From the NCBI GenBank assembly GCA_017483735.1, contig JAFUVF010000059.1, forward strand, positions 1-62,537: 62,537 nt of DNA, written 5' to 3'. The DNA comes from Lachnospiraceae bacterium (lineage in GTDB: Bacteria; Bacillota; Clostridia; Lachnospirales; Lachnospiraceae). Below are positions 7,852 to 16,341 of the stretch, in pieces; position 1 is the first letter of the stretch; each line of letters starts with the position of its first letter. Made by a program: the position numbers and the translations under genes. The notes beneath the pieces are model-generated. The model was given only the letters and a program-made list of their open reading frames with translations, was not told where the DNA came from and ran no database searches.

Positions 7852-8761
7852 TCTCTTCTCCTGATGCTTCAGCCTCCGGCAGTTCATCCTTAAGATCCGG
7901 AAGCTGTGCCGTACCCATCTCTATGATTCCTTCCCTGTCCACCTCGTAGTCCAGTTCGTTCTGGTCAGACTTTACGACATCATAGTCAATATTTTCATCC
8001 CTGCGCCGTCCTCTGTCCTTGGCGCCTTTGGAATCCTTATTCCTCTTCTTGGAGGTATCCGGTTTTTCCTCCTCCCTTATAGGTATAAGTCCCAAAGTTG
8101 AGAGCCCCAGATATTTTTCTACATCCTCCGAGGTCTTTATGGTGTCATCCAACACAAAGAACACCGTTATGATACCCACCGAGAGCACAATTCCTATTGC
8201 CGCCCCTATTCCCGTCCACTTGAGAATACTGGGGCTTGCCGGCTTCGTTGGGAGATTCGCCTCATCCACCACATTCACAGCCTCAATGTTCATCACATTC
8301 TGTATGTGTACCGACGCCTCCTCCCTCACTGCATTTGCCAGAAACCTTGCAAGTGTAGGATCCTCATCCGTCACGGTTATGTTGATGATTCTCGTATCCG
8401 TGGGAGAGTTTACATCTATTCGCTTGCTCAGCTGTCCGTATGTCATATCAAGAGCATTATCGCTTATGACCTTCTCTATGACAGTCCTGCTCTTTATGAG
8501 CTCCACATAGTCCTTTGTGAGCTGGGTTCCCAGCTGTATATCGCTGTATGCTATGTTTCCACCCTGATCATTGTTCAGGATATATACGCCGGTGGTGGAT
8601 TCATACAGCTTTGTGATAAAAAAGTTACTTACCACAAAACCCAATACCCCCACTACTGCTGCACTGATGGCGATTATCCATGCCTTGTGCCACAGAAGCA
8701 TCAGTATCTCGCTCAAATCTATCTCATCATCATCTATATCAATTCTTGTATTCGTTTCCAT
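7838..8761 (-). CDS. Wzz/YveK-type polysaccharide co-polymerase and kinase activator
   Basis: This 307-residue membrane protein has two membrane helices (about 30-50 and 178-200) flanking an extracellular Wzz domain. The second helix is preceded by the Pro-rich segment PTKPASPS that marks the family. The cytoplasmic C-terminal tail (about 215-307) is long and strongly charged (Lys/Arg/Asp/Glu) and would contact CpsD. AGGATTTAAAG precedes the ATG. It controls chain length and activates the tyrosine kinase encoded by the overlapping downstream gene. Confidence 0.88.
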   Translation of the reverse strand: METNTRIDIDDDEIDLSEILMLLWHKAWIIAISAAVVGVLGFVVSNFFITKLYESTTGVYILNNDQGGNIAYSDIQLGTQLTKDYVELIKSRTVIEKVISDNALDMTYGQLSKRIDVNSPTDTRIINITVTDEDPTLARFLANAVREEASVHIQNVMNIEAVNVVDEANLPTKPASPSILKWTGIGAAIGIVLSVGIITVFFVLDDTIKTSEDVEKYLGLSTLGLIPIREEEKPDTSKKRNKDSKGAKDRGRRRDENIDYDVVKSDQNELDYEVDREGIIEMGTAQLPDLKDELPEAEASGEENAKH

Positions 8762-8801
8762 CTTTAAATCCTAAAATTTCCAGCTTTTGATATCCGCACA
8801 T

Positions 8802-9524
8802 TCAATAATCCAACATTCCGTATTGAACTGCGTTTTCTCTCAATATCCCCTCTACATACCTTTCATCATATTTTTTGTACAGATAGCTTACACATTCCGC
8901 CATTGCCGTAGTCCTGCTTCCGGTATCCCTGTGGGCGTCGCTTCCTATGAAGTCTATATCCCCATGCTTTAACAGACCGTTCACGGCAGTCTTTATCTTT
9001 GCTCCCGCCTTTCCGGTTACGGACTGGGCGTTTGTCTGTATCAACACGCCTATATCCCTTAGATACTCCACGTTTTTCTTATCCTTTATGACGGAGGCGT
9101 ATCTCTCCACATGAGCAAGCAGAGGCCGGTATGCCATACTTAAAACCTCCTGCAGTGAATTCCTGATATATGGAAAATCTGCTCCGGGGTCGAACTCAAC
9201 GAGGACTATATCGGAATTTCCCATGGGAACTATCCTTTCCTCCTGCATAAGGGTAAGTATCTCTTCCCTGAAGAAATACTCACATCCCGGGTAGATTATG
9301 ATATCTATGCCCTGTTCATCCGCTGCCTTCTGTACTGCCTCTATGCCGTCCCAAACGATGTCAAAATCCGCCTTTCCCTTGCCGGGCATATTATGTGGGG
9401 TGGCGAAAATCTCCGTAACACCGTCATGAGCTGCAATTTTCAGCATATTTAATGTCATTTCCATATCCTTGGACCCGTCGTCTACGCCGGGAATAATATG
9501 TGAATGCACATCAATATATCCCAT
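8802..9524 (-). CDS. cpsB: CpsB-type PHP tyrosine phosphatase
   Basis: This 240-residue metal-dependent phosphatase acts on CpsD-type kinases. The start at 9524 (MGYIDVHSHIIPGVDDGS) is chosen because a GGAG site lies just upstream and the frame extending to 9683 would cross the promoter. PHP metal ligands are visible in DVHSHIIPGVDDG, FATPH and FIGSDAHRD. It is the first gene of the polysaccharide operon, the usual position for this regulator. Confidence 0.9.
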   Translation of the reverse strand: MGYIDVHSHIIPGVDDGSKDMEMTLNMLKIAAHDGVTEIFATPHNMPGKGKADFDIVWDGIEAVQKAADEQGIDIIIYPGCEYFFREEILTLMQEERIVPMGNSDIVLVEFDPGADFPYIRNSLQEVLSMAYRPLLAHVERYASVIKDKKNVEYLRDIGVLIQTNAQSVTGKAGAKIKTAVNGLLKHGDIDFIGSDAHRDTGSRTTAMAECVSYLYKKYDERYVEGILRENAVQYGMLDY

Positions 9525-9559
9525 ATAAATACTCCGAAGAAAAATATTTATACTATATA

Positions 9560-9617
9560 TAGTCACTTTTGTGACTACATATAGATATATTATAGTCACG
9601 AAAATAACTATAGTCAA
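9560..9617 (-). promoter_or_regulatory. Promoter and twin operators of the polysaccharide operon
   Basis: On the minus strand TTGACT (9612-9617) and TATAAT (9589-9594) are 17 bases apart. A perfect inverted repeat TAGTCAC-TTTT-GTGACTA (9560-9577) lies just past the start site. A second, imperfect copy (9591-9612, TATAGTCAC and AACTATA) fills the spacer. A dimeric repressor bound to both would block the promoter. The small XRE protein encoded divergently is a candidate. Confidence 0.7.
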
Positions 9618-9710
9618 GTATTTCTTGAAAAAATACAATTTTGCTGGAATAGTGCGGTTCACATTTTGTGAAATTGCATACAATTTATTTTTCTGATTTG
9701 GTACAAAGAT

Positions 9711-9929
9711 ATGATCGATTACACCCCGTTTTGGAATACACTAAAAAATTCAAAGGAATCCACCTACACCCTGATTAAGGACTACCACATTTCAAGCGCA
9801 ACAATAGACAAGCTCCGTAAAAACAAGCCTGTTACCACGACAACCATAAATGATCTGTGCATTATATTAAACTGCGATATTCAGGATATTGCAAGATATG
9901 TATATTCTCCGGACGATCAGAGGCTTTGA
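9711..9929 (+). CDS. Small XRE-family HTH regulator
   Basis: This 72-residue protein is a single Cro/C1-type helix-turn-helix. Helices 2 and 3 read STYTLIKDYHISSATIDKL and the fold ends with TINDLCIILNCDIQDIARYV, the usual signature of the small HTH_26 type. It is divergent from the polysaccharide operon and its stop overlaps the end of the patB gene by 13 bases in convergent orientation. An inverted repeat TTCACA-TTT-TGTGAA lies about 50 bases upstream. The ribosome site is weak, so expression is probably low. It may bind the TAGTCAC operators nearby. Confidence 0.75.
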   Translation: MIDYTPFWNTLKNSKESTYTLIKDYHISSATIDKLRKNKPVTTTTINDLCIILNCDIQDIARYVYSPDDQRL

Positions 9930-11089
9930 ATATCCGCCGAATAAATTCCTTCCCTAAGCCTTGAGAGTCCGTCCTTTAGACGTGAAATAGGGCATGCCAT
10001 ATTAAGCCTGAGAAACCCCTCTCCCGCACTGCCGTATTCCGCTCCGGGAGTTATATAGAGCCCCGTGGCCTTTCTAATATGCTTGGAAAGTTTCTCCGAA
10101 TCCCCGGAAACCTCCGATACATCAAGCCACAAAAGATATGTTGAATCCGATTTAACCGCTTTTATTTCCGGAATATTTTCTTTTATATATTTTTCCGCAT
10201 AATCCCGGTTCTTAAAAAGATATGCATTTAATTCTGATAGCCACTCTTCGCCCTCATTAAATGCGGCGCTTGCGGCGCACACGGCATAAGAATTGGGCTC
10301 TGCCACCTCATCCGTGTTTAACCCCCGCCAGACCTTGTGTCTGAGTCTTCTGTCCGGCACGCATACTGCCGCCGTCTGCATACCTGCTATATTAAAGGCT
10401 TTTGTGGGCGCAATGCAGGCGATACTGATATTTCTGTTGGTTTCAGACACCGACTGGAAGGGCACGTATTCGCACATAGGGCGCACTATATCGCAATGAA
10501 TCTCATCCGATATTACCGTGACACCGTATTTTTCACAAAGCTTTCCTATTTTTGAAAGCTCCTCCACGCTCCATATGTTCCCTGTGGGATTCTGTGGATT
10601 GCACAATATAAGAAGGCTTGTCTGTGAGTCAGAAAGCTTTTTTTCCAAATCCACAAAATCTATTAGATATTTCCCGTCCTCATATTTTAACGGGCTCTCC
10701 AGCGCACGACAGCCGTTGTTTATGATACTGTTAAAAAAGATATTGTATACGGGAGTCATAATGACGACATTTTCATTAGGCGTCGTAAGCTTCCGCACAA
10801 TGCTTGATATGGCGGGAACCACTCCGGTACAGAATACGAGCCACTCCCGCTTCATTTTGTAATTATGCCTTCTCTCCCACCACGATATATATGCTTCGTA
10901 CCATTCATCCGGGATTATTCCGTATCCGAAAACACCGTGGGCTGTTCTTTTTTTTAGCGCCTCGATTATCTCGGGAGCAGTCTGAAAATCCATATCCGCA
11001 ACCCACATTGGGAGCTCATTTTCAGCCACATTCCACTTATACGACCCTGTATTTCTCCTGTCGGGCGCATTGTCAAAATCATATTTCAT
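9917..11089 (-). CDS. patB: MalY/PatB-family cystathionine beta-lyase
   Basis: This 390-residue fold-type I PLP enzyme would cleave cystathionine (or cysteine conjugates) to homocysteine, pyruvate and ammonia. Motifs are the MalY/PatB N-terminus (KYDFDNAPDRRNTGSYKW), LPMWVADMDF, NPQNPTGN, ISDEIHCDIV and the PLP lysine in IAPTKAFNIAGMQ. It starts inside the stop of the DUF3737 gene (ATGA overlap). Given the sulfur operons just upstream, a role in moving sulfur between cysteine and homocysteine is likely, although it has a separate transcript start. Confidence 0.85.
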   Translation of the reverse strand: MKYDFDNAPDRRNTGSYKWNVAENELPMWVADMDFQTAPEIIEALKKRTAHGVFGYGIIPDEWYEAYISWWERRHNYKMKREWLVFCTGVVPAISSIVRKLTTPNENVVIMTPVYNIFFNSIINNGCRALESPLKYEDGKYLIDFVDLEKKLSDSQTSLLILCNPQNPTGNIWSVEELSKIGKLCEKYGVTVISDEIHCDIVRPMCEYVPFQSVSETNRNISIACIAPTKAFNIAGMQTAAVCVPDRRLRHKVWRGLNTDEVAEPNSYAVCAASAAFNEGEEWLSELNAYLFKNRDYAEKYIKENIPEIKAVKSDSTYLLWLDVSEVSGDSEKLSKHIRKATGLYITPGAEYGSAGEGFLRLNMACPISRLKDGLSRLREGIYSADIQSL

Positions 11090-11961
11090 CTAAGCCACTC
11101 CGGTCTGTCGGATTCTTTTCTTATATCGTCGCAGATAATCCTTGTCTTCTCTGGCTCTATCCTGTCCTTTTCTATTATGAGCTCTCCGATATATTCCGCC
11201 TTAATGCTGCCGCTTCCGGGATTTAGCACGCTGTCAATGCCTGTCTTAATATCAGCCTCCACACTGGAATATTCAAAGGCAAGCGTCGTATTTATGAGCC
11301 TGCAGTTTATCATTTTGAGATTTTCAATATAGCACATCCCCTGAAGGCTCTCTATGGTACAGTCTATAAGCGTTAAATTCTTTGAATTCCAGCCAAGATA
11401 TTCCCCGGAAATAAAGGAATTTCTCACAGTCACATTCTCGCTGTTCCAGAAGGCGTCCTTTGATAGAAGCCTTGAATCCTTAATCTCCATATTTTTGACG
11501 CCGTCAAAGGAATAATTCCCGTCCAGCGTAAACCTGTCAAGCTTTAAGTCTTCGCAATTCATGGCAAAATAGTCGCCCTTTGCGGAAACCTCCGTAAGTT
11601 CAACATTTTTGCAGCTCCAAAGGGTTTCCTTTGCATCCGTAAAGGTCACATTCTTTAATTTCAAACCATTACATCTTCTGAAATTTTTGGGAGCCTGTAT
11701 CACGGCGTTTTCCACATTCACATCGTCCGTGTACCAGACGCCGGCTCTTGCCATATCAAACCATGTGCAGTCCTTTGCATTTATATGCTTACAGTACCAC
11801 AGAGGATATTTCCACCTGAACATACAGGTAATAAGCTCAATATCCGAGCTTTCCTTCAATGGCGACTCTCCCTCGTCAAATATGCATTCACGCACAACAA
11901 GTCCATACCTGTCAAAAAGCGCCCTCTCCCCCTTAAGAACCTTTCCTGCGATTTCTTCCAT
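11086..11961 (-). CDS. DUF3737 right-handed beta-helix protein
   Basis: This 291-residue protein contains many short repeats of the type 'x-N-hydrophobic-x-hydrophobic-x-D/N-C', for example WSCKNVELTEVSAKG, FDGVKNMEIKDSRL and WNSENVTVRNS. Each would form one coil of a parallel beta helix, as in pectate lyase-like folds. The sequence fits the DUF3737 family, common in gut Firmicutes and of unknown function. No signal peptide is seen, so it is cytoplasmic. It is coupled to patB by a four-base overlap. Confidence 0.75.
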   Translation of the reverse strand: MEEIAGKVLKGERALFDRYGLVVRECIFDEGESPLKESSDIELITCMFRWKYPLWYCKHINAKDCTWFDMARAGVWYTDDVNVENAVIQAPKNFRRCNGLKLKNVTFTDAKETLWSCKNVELTEVSAKGDYFAMNCEDLKLDRFTLDGNYSFDGVKNMEIKDSRLLSKDAFWNSENVTVRNSFISGEYLGWNSKNLTLIDCTIESLQGMCYIENLKMINCRLINTTLAFEYSSVEADIKTGIDSVLNPGSGSIKAEYIGELIIEKDRIEPEKTRIICDDIRKESDRPEWLR

Positions 11962-12002
11962 AACCTGTCTGCTGCTCCGTTCTTTTAGTCAATAGATTGT
12001 AC

Positions 12003-12791
12003 TCAATGTACTATTGAATAATCATAGATTAGCTTGCAGTCACTGTCAAGTGAAGAATTTATAACATTTCTTATTATATTTACTCCCATTGCCTTCTTTG
12101 TGGCTTTTGAGAGCTCTTCCAAATCTCCGGAATCGTCTGGCTTCCCCCGTCCTGTAAGCCTCCCCTCCTTCATTATGTATATTTTGTCGCTTACGGTAAA
12201 GGAAAATGGCAAATCGTGTGAGGTTATGACGATTCCCTTGCCCTGAGCCTTCAGTTTTCTGATAATCTCGATAAATTTGAGCTGGTGGGATATATCCATA
12301 TATGTGCAGGGTTCATCAAAGAGCATATATCCGGCATCCTGTGCTATTGACATGGCTATGTATGCCCTCTGCCTCTCGCCTCCCGATATTGCAGAGACCT
12401 TTTTATTTGCTATATTGTTTACATCCGTTATCGCCATAGCCCTTTTTATGCACTCTATATCACTTTCCCTCAAGCCCCCGTATAAGCCCATATAGGGGTA
12501 TCTGCCGTGGGCGACCAAGGTTTCCGTATCCATATCCACTCCCTTAAGGCTCTGTGGGAGATATGAGATTAACCTTGCCCGCTCCTTTTTGGGAAGTAAC
12601 GATATATTCCTGTCATCCGCCAAAAGCTTCCCCCTATGGCGAAGAACCCCGGAGAGCGTCTTTAAAAGGGTGGTCTTTCCGCTTCCGTTGCAGCCTATAA
12701 TGGCGGTTATCTCCCCCTTTTTAATGCACATTTCGTCAATTTCTATGACATCCCTGCCATAGCCCGATGAGAGGTTTTTGGCTTCTATCAT
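12003..12791 (-). CDS. Iron/corrinoid-type ABC transporter ATPase
   Basis: This 262-residue FecE/BtuD-like ATPase has Walker A (GCNGSGKTTL), Q-loop (YLPQSLKG), signature (ISGGERQR), Walker B (YMLFDEPCTYMD) and the switch His (ITSHD). It overlaps the permease gene by four bases and ends the 20.66-12.00 kb sulfur operon. Family members drive import of ferric siderophores, haem or cobalamin. Ahead of the stop of this transcript no clear terminator is seen, only a TCAATAG/CTATTGA dyad at 11990-12018. Confidence 0.88.
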   Translation of the reverse strand: MIEAKNLSSGYGRDVIEIDEMCIKKGEITAIIGCNGSGKTTLLKTLSGVLRHRGKLLADDRNISLLPKKERARLISYLPQSLKGVDMDTETLVAHGRYPYMGLYGGLRESDIECIKRAMAITDVNNIANKKVSAISGGERQRAYIAMSIAQDAGYMLFDEPCTYMDISHQLKFIEIIRKLKAQGKGIVITSHDLPFSFTVSDKIYIMKEGRLTGRGKPDDSGDLEELSKATKKAMGVNIIRNVINSSLDSDCKLIYDYSIVH

Positions 12792-13816
12792 AGCGAAAGC
12801 CTCCTTCTTTTAACTATTAATATATAAATAAAGAAGGGCGCTCCGAGGAATGAGAGGAAAAGTCCTACAGGAAGCTCATACGGATAAAACAGCTGTCTTG
12901 CAAGAGTGTCGCATATGAGCAAAAGTATTCCTCCCGCAAAAAAGCATAGGAATATATTGGCCAAGGTTCTGGGCTTTGTAATCATTCTGACAAGATTAGG
13001 TACCAAAAGCCCCACAAAGGAGATAAGTCCGCATACGCTTACCGCAGCAGCGCTTATAAAGGCTGCGCATATGATTGCCAAAAGCCTGTACAGATTAATA
13101 TTGAGCCCAAGTCCTGCCGCCACCTCATCTCCCAGACTAAAGAGCCCGATCCCACGGGATAATATGAGAGAAAATATAGTGCCTGCAATTATCATAAGGC
13201 AGGTCACGGCTACAGCTATACCCGTTGCTCCGGATAAGCCGCCCAGGCTGAAGGCGTTCTTGTCCGTTACCGCAGAGGGGAATATGGTTATTATAGTGTT
13301 GCTCCCTGCGGCAAAGAGGCTTGATACAGCCACTCCCGACAATATCAGCGTGGTCTTAGATACGCCTGCCTTGTAGGAGATTCCGTATACAAATAGCGCC
13401 GTTAAAAGTGCCCCCAAAAAGGCTGAGAGCTGCTTTGCCGCTACGGAATACGGAAATACAAGCCCTGCAAGGAGTACAAAAAAGCCTGCTCCCGCATTTA
13501 TGCCCAATACTCCCGGAGATGCGAGAGTATTGTTTAACGTAAGCTGCAGCAAAAGCCCCGCCACTGCAAGCCCTCCTCCGCAGAACAGCGCTGCCAGGGC
13601 TCTCGGAATCCTTACCTTATATAATATGAGCTCCGCCGACGTGCCTTTACCTCCTCCGAAGAGCGCATTAATGAGCTCTCCCGCTCTCACTGAGTCATTG
13701 CCTATGAATATTGAAGCGCATAAAGCGACCAGCAGTATTAAAATACTGCCGGTCATAAGGAGAAGATCTTTATGCGAAAAAAGAAAGTTGTCGTTATTAT
13801 TATGAAATTTTTTCAT
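12788..13816 (-). CDS. FecCD-family ABC transporter permease
   Basis: This 342-residue permease has about ten membrane helices and FecCD-family motifs: RIPRALAALFCGGGLAVAG (the cytoplasmic gating region), GVLGINAGAG and GLISFVGLLVPNLVRM. ATG at 13816 is preferred to the TTG one codon earlier; it overlaps the stop of the binding-protein gene by one base. It forms the channel of the iron-complex or corrinoid importer encoded here. The substrate cannot be assigned from sequence. Confidence 0.88.
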   Translation of the reverse strand: MKKFHNNNDNFLFSHKDLLLMTGSILILLVALCASIFIGNDSVRAGELINALFGGGKGTSAELILYKVRIPRALAALFCGGGLAVAGLLLQLTLNNTLASPGVLGINAGAGFFVLLAGLVFPYSVAAKQLSAFLGALLTALFVYGISYKAGVSKTTLILSGVAVSSLFAAGSNTIITIFPSAVTDKNAFSLGGLSGATGIAVAVTCLMIIAGTIFSLILSRGIGLFSLGDEVAAGLGLNINLYRLLAIICAAFISAAAVSVCGLISFVGLLVPNLVRMITKPRTLANIFLCFFAGGILLLICDTLARQLFYPYELPVGLFLSFLGAPFFIYILIVKRRRLSL

Positions 13817-14751
13817 CAATACACCAGCTCATATATGTATTCATACGCCTCTCCCCAGCGTGCATTCGGCTTATACTGGAACATATCCTTGGGGAGTATG
13901 AACACCTTGTCATTCTTTACGGCGGATAAGCTTCCCCACACAGGGTTGTCCGTGAGTGCCTTTTTGTAGGAATCAAGCGCTTCATCCTCTTTTCCCTGCA
14001 ATACCACAAAGATATATTCCGGATCCGCCGCTGCGATTGCCTCAACATTCAGCTCATCAAGAGAGGAATTATCCTCTGCGATATTTTTAAGCCCCAGATC
14101 GCTTATTATTTTGCAGGCGAAATAATCATCCTTTAAGACCCTGTTCTTGGTGGCGGATACACGTACCGCAAGGTATGAAGCCTTTACGGAGCTGTCCGCC
14201 TTCGCCTTTACCGCCTCGATCTCTTCCTGCACCTTAAGCACATTTTTCTCGTACAAATCGGGGCGGTTGGTAAGCGCCGTGTACTCCTTTAGTGTGTCCG
14301 CATAGTCCTCAAAGCTGTTTATCTCCGGCGCATACACCTTTATTCCTGCTTCTTCAAAGACCGGAATAAGCTCCGTCTGTGCGGAAACCGAGTTCGATAT
14401 TATGACAATATCGGGCTTTAATGCAAGTATCGCCTCTAAGTTGGGATTGTGCGTGGTTCCTATTGTTGCCACATCCTCCGAAAGCCCGGAAAGCCCTGTT
14501 CCGTCCTCCGTGATTCCTACAAGCTCCCCGCCTGCAAGGAGCCACATCTCCCCCACGGACTCCATAAGCGCTACCACACGTATTTTCGGCGCTTCCTTGG
14601 AGGTTTCAAGGCTAACATCGCTTGTAAGAACCTCCTGCGCTTCAGCCCCGGTCCGGTTTTCCAAAGCACCTCTGCCTGCGCTGCTTCCGCAGGCGGAGAG
14701 GGTCATAAGAAGTGCTCCTGCCGCAAGGATAGCAGAAAATATGCGTTTCAT
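13816..14751 (-). CDS. FecB/BtuF-type substrate-binding lipoprotein
   Basis: This protein of about 311 residues has a lipobox (LSACGSS, lipid Cys near residue 22). The two-lobed helical-backbone fold is indicated by VVALMESVGEMWLLAG, NLEAILALKPDIVII and PEYIFVVLQGKEDEA. It captures iron complexes, haem or corrinoids outside the cell. Its start overlaps the tusA stop (TGATG), so the transporter is translated with the sulfur genes. Iron for the sulfite reductase clusters, or cobalamin for methionine synthase, would both make sense; this is inference. Confidence 0.85.
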   Translation of the reverse strand: MKRIFSAILAAGALLMTLSACGSSAGRGALENRTGAEAQEVLTSDVSLETSKEAPKIRVVALMESVGEMWLLAGGELVGITEDGTGLSGLSEDVATIGTTHNPNLEAILALKPDIVIISNSVSAQTELIPVFEEAGIKVYAPEINSFEDYADTLKEYTALTNRPDLYEKNVLKVQEEIEAVKAKADSSVKASYLAVRVSATKNRVLKDDYFACKIISDLGLKNIAEDNSSLDELNVEAIAAADPEYIFVVLQGKEDEALDSYKKALTDNPVWGSLSAVKNDKVFILPKDMFQYKPNARWGEAYEYIYELVY

Positions 14752-14999
14752 CACTCCTCTACTTTCTTTACATAGAGCTCGTAGGTGCCGTCCTCATTGT
14801 CGACAAGCTTAAGCACCTGATGTCCCTCATCCTTCATGCTCCTCGGCACGTTCTGGACGGGCTCCCCATCGTTTAAATGAACTCTCAAAATCTGTCCATC
14901 GTCCAACTCCTCTATCGCAACCTTTGCTTTTACGAAGGTCACGGGGCATACCACATCCGTGATATCGATAATGTCATCATATTGTAATTCTTCAGCCAT
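14751..14999 (-). CDS. tusA: TusA-family sulfur carrier
   Basis: This 82-residue protein carries the TusA signature VVCPVTFVKAK, with the persulfide-carrying Cys at residue 18. TusA proteins accept sulfane sulfur and pass it to other sulfur-transfer proteins. It lies 17 bases behind the sulfite reductase gene and overlaps the lipoprotein gene. In this operon it may deliver reduced sulfur toward the HcyS carrier, although its exact donor and acceptor are unknown. Confidence 0.88.
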   Translation of the reverse strand: MAEELQYDDIIDITDVVCPVTFVKAKVAIEELDDGQILRVHLNDGEPVQNVPRSMKDEGHQVLKLVDNEDGTYELYVKKVEE

Positions 15000-15016
15000 T
15001 TTTATTCTCCTTTTTC

Positions 15017-15880
15017 TTACGCATTATATGCGTCCAATATTGCCTTTTCAAACTTTTCCCTGCCTACCCTGTCTATGGTAAACTTAAATCTCTCGCCGGG
15101 CTTTGCGTTCTCGTTAAAGAATTTGAGCGCCGCATCGCAGACATCCATAAGCTTGTCCTTGTCGTCTATAAAGGGTATGATTGCCTCTCCTTTGTTAATC
15201 ACATTTCCGAAGAGTCCTCCGAAGCTTACTATATAGCCCTTTGTGGCGTCAAAGCTCTCCGTGGGGCAGGCAAATACGCAGCGTCCGCAATAATTACATT
15301 TGCTCTCGTCTATGCTTATCCTGCCGTCCTCTATGGTGATTGCGCCCGAGCGGCACACCTTTGCGCACACGCCGCAGTTGATGCAGGCTTCGGACTTCCA
15401 TGACACTCTGACACCGCCCTTTATACCCACATCATTTTCCTCCGCCTTCAGGCAGTTGTTCTGACAGCCCGTAACGCCGAACTTGAACTTATGCGGAAGC
15501 TCCCTTCCGAAATATCTTTCGTTCAGGGTCTTTGCAATGTCCTGGGTATCTATGCAGCCGTTGGGACAGACCGTATCTCCCTGACAGGCAGTGACGGTGC
15601 GGACTCTCGGACCGCAGACTCCGGGGGCGATGCCTCCCTTTGAAAGCTCCTCCTTTACCGCATCTATGTCCTCTAACTTAATATAAGGAATCTCTATGCC
15701 CTGACGGGAGGTCAGATGGATATAGCCCTGTCCGTACTTATTTGCCACCTCAGTGACTGCCGCAAGCTGCTCTGCCGTCACTGTGCCTCCCACAACGCCC
15801 AGACGGAGTGAAAAGTTATTCTTCTGCTTTTGGCGCATAAAGCCGCCTTTTTTGAGTGTTCCGTAATCTACCTTGTCCAT
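15017..15880 (-). CDS. Short siroheme-type sulfite reductase with two 4Fe-4S ferredoxin motifs
   Basis: This 287-residue protein probably reduces sulfite to sulfide in the cytoplasm. Residues about 20-150 form the nitrite/sulfite reductase half-fold. The siroheme-coupled cluster is held by TACQGDTVCPNG and GVTGCQNNCLK (Cys-x5-Cys, Cys-x3-Cys). A ferredoxin insert (about 165-215) has CINCGVCAKVC and CNYCGRCVFACP for two further 4Fe-4S clusters. It is much shorter than E. coli CysI and resembles the small archaeal/clostridial type. The electron donor is probably ferredoxin. Context (carrier system, MetY, sulfonate importer) indicates an assimilatory role. Confidence 0.82.
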   Translation of the reverse strand: MDKVDYGTLKKGGFMRQKQKNNFSLRLGVVGGTVTAEQLAAVTEVANKYGQGYIHLTSRQGIEIPYIKLEDIDAVKEELSKGGIAPGVCGPRVRTVTACQGDTVCPNGCIDTQDIAKTLNERYFGRELPHKFKFGVTGCQNNCLKAEENDVGIKGGVRVSWKSEACINCGVCAKVCRSGAITIEDGRISIDESKCNYCGRCVFACPTESFDATKGYIVSFGGLFGNVINKGEAIIPFIDDKDKLMDVCDAALKFFNENAKPGERFKFTIDRVGREKFEKAILDAYNA

Positions 15881-15903
15881 AATCCCTATCCTTTTTCTTC
15901 TTA

Positions 15904-16329
15904 TTATAATATAATGAGTTCTTCCTTCTCCGACTCTGTCCCCACTATATGGAAGGAATTTAATACAGGCTTGTCCTCCTCCATAAGGGAAAGAATCATA
16001 TAGCTGGCGCTTGAATCAAAGGCAAGCCTTTTGTCCTCATCCGAGGGTCTCGAGGGGCTCTCCGGATGGGAATGCCAGTTTCCCAGGGGCTTAAGCCCGT
16101 TTGCCCTCATATCCTTTACCGCCTGCAGCTGCTCCTTGGGGTCAAGCGTAAAATGCTCGTTTGAGTGGTCGGTGTTGGTAAGAAGATATACCTTCTCGAT
16201 ATGCCGCACATTCACGCCGTTTTCCTCCACATCCCTGCCTGCGATGAGCCCGCAGGCTTCCTCGGGACGCCTCGACAGAGCGTTTTCGAGGATAAGCTCA
16301 TAGTCGGATTTTTTCAATGTCACCTTCAT
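15904..16329 (-). CDS. hcyD: JAMM/Mov34 metalloprotease (HcyD/Mec+-like)
   Basis: This 141-residue JAB1/MPN/Mov34 zinc peptidase has the complete motif HSHPESPSRPSDED (His-x-His-x7-Ser-x2-Asp) and an upstream catalytic Glu in the ACGLIAG region. ATG at 16329 is preferred over GTG at 16332 on ribosome-site spacing. In Mycobacterium (Mec+) and Wolinella (HcyD) such enzymes trim sulfur-carrier proteins or release the amino acid made on them. The carrier encoded here (17266-17487) ends with residues after its Gly-Gly, so a trimming protease is needed. The symbol is by analogy. Confidence 0.85.
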   Translation of the reverse strand: MKVTLKKSDYELILENALSRRPEEACGLIAGRDVEENGVNVRHIEKVYLLTNTDHSNEHFTLDPKEQLQAVKDMRANGLKPLGNWHSHPESPSRPSDEDKRLAFDSSASYMILSLMEEDKPVLNSFHIVGTESEKEELIIL

Positions 16330-16341
16330 CACGTATTCCTT

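Noticed and set aside
9525..9683. N-terminal extension of the CpsB frame
   Set aside because: It covers the promoter and operators; the ATG at 9524 has a good ribosome site and matches the family start.
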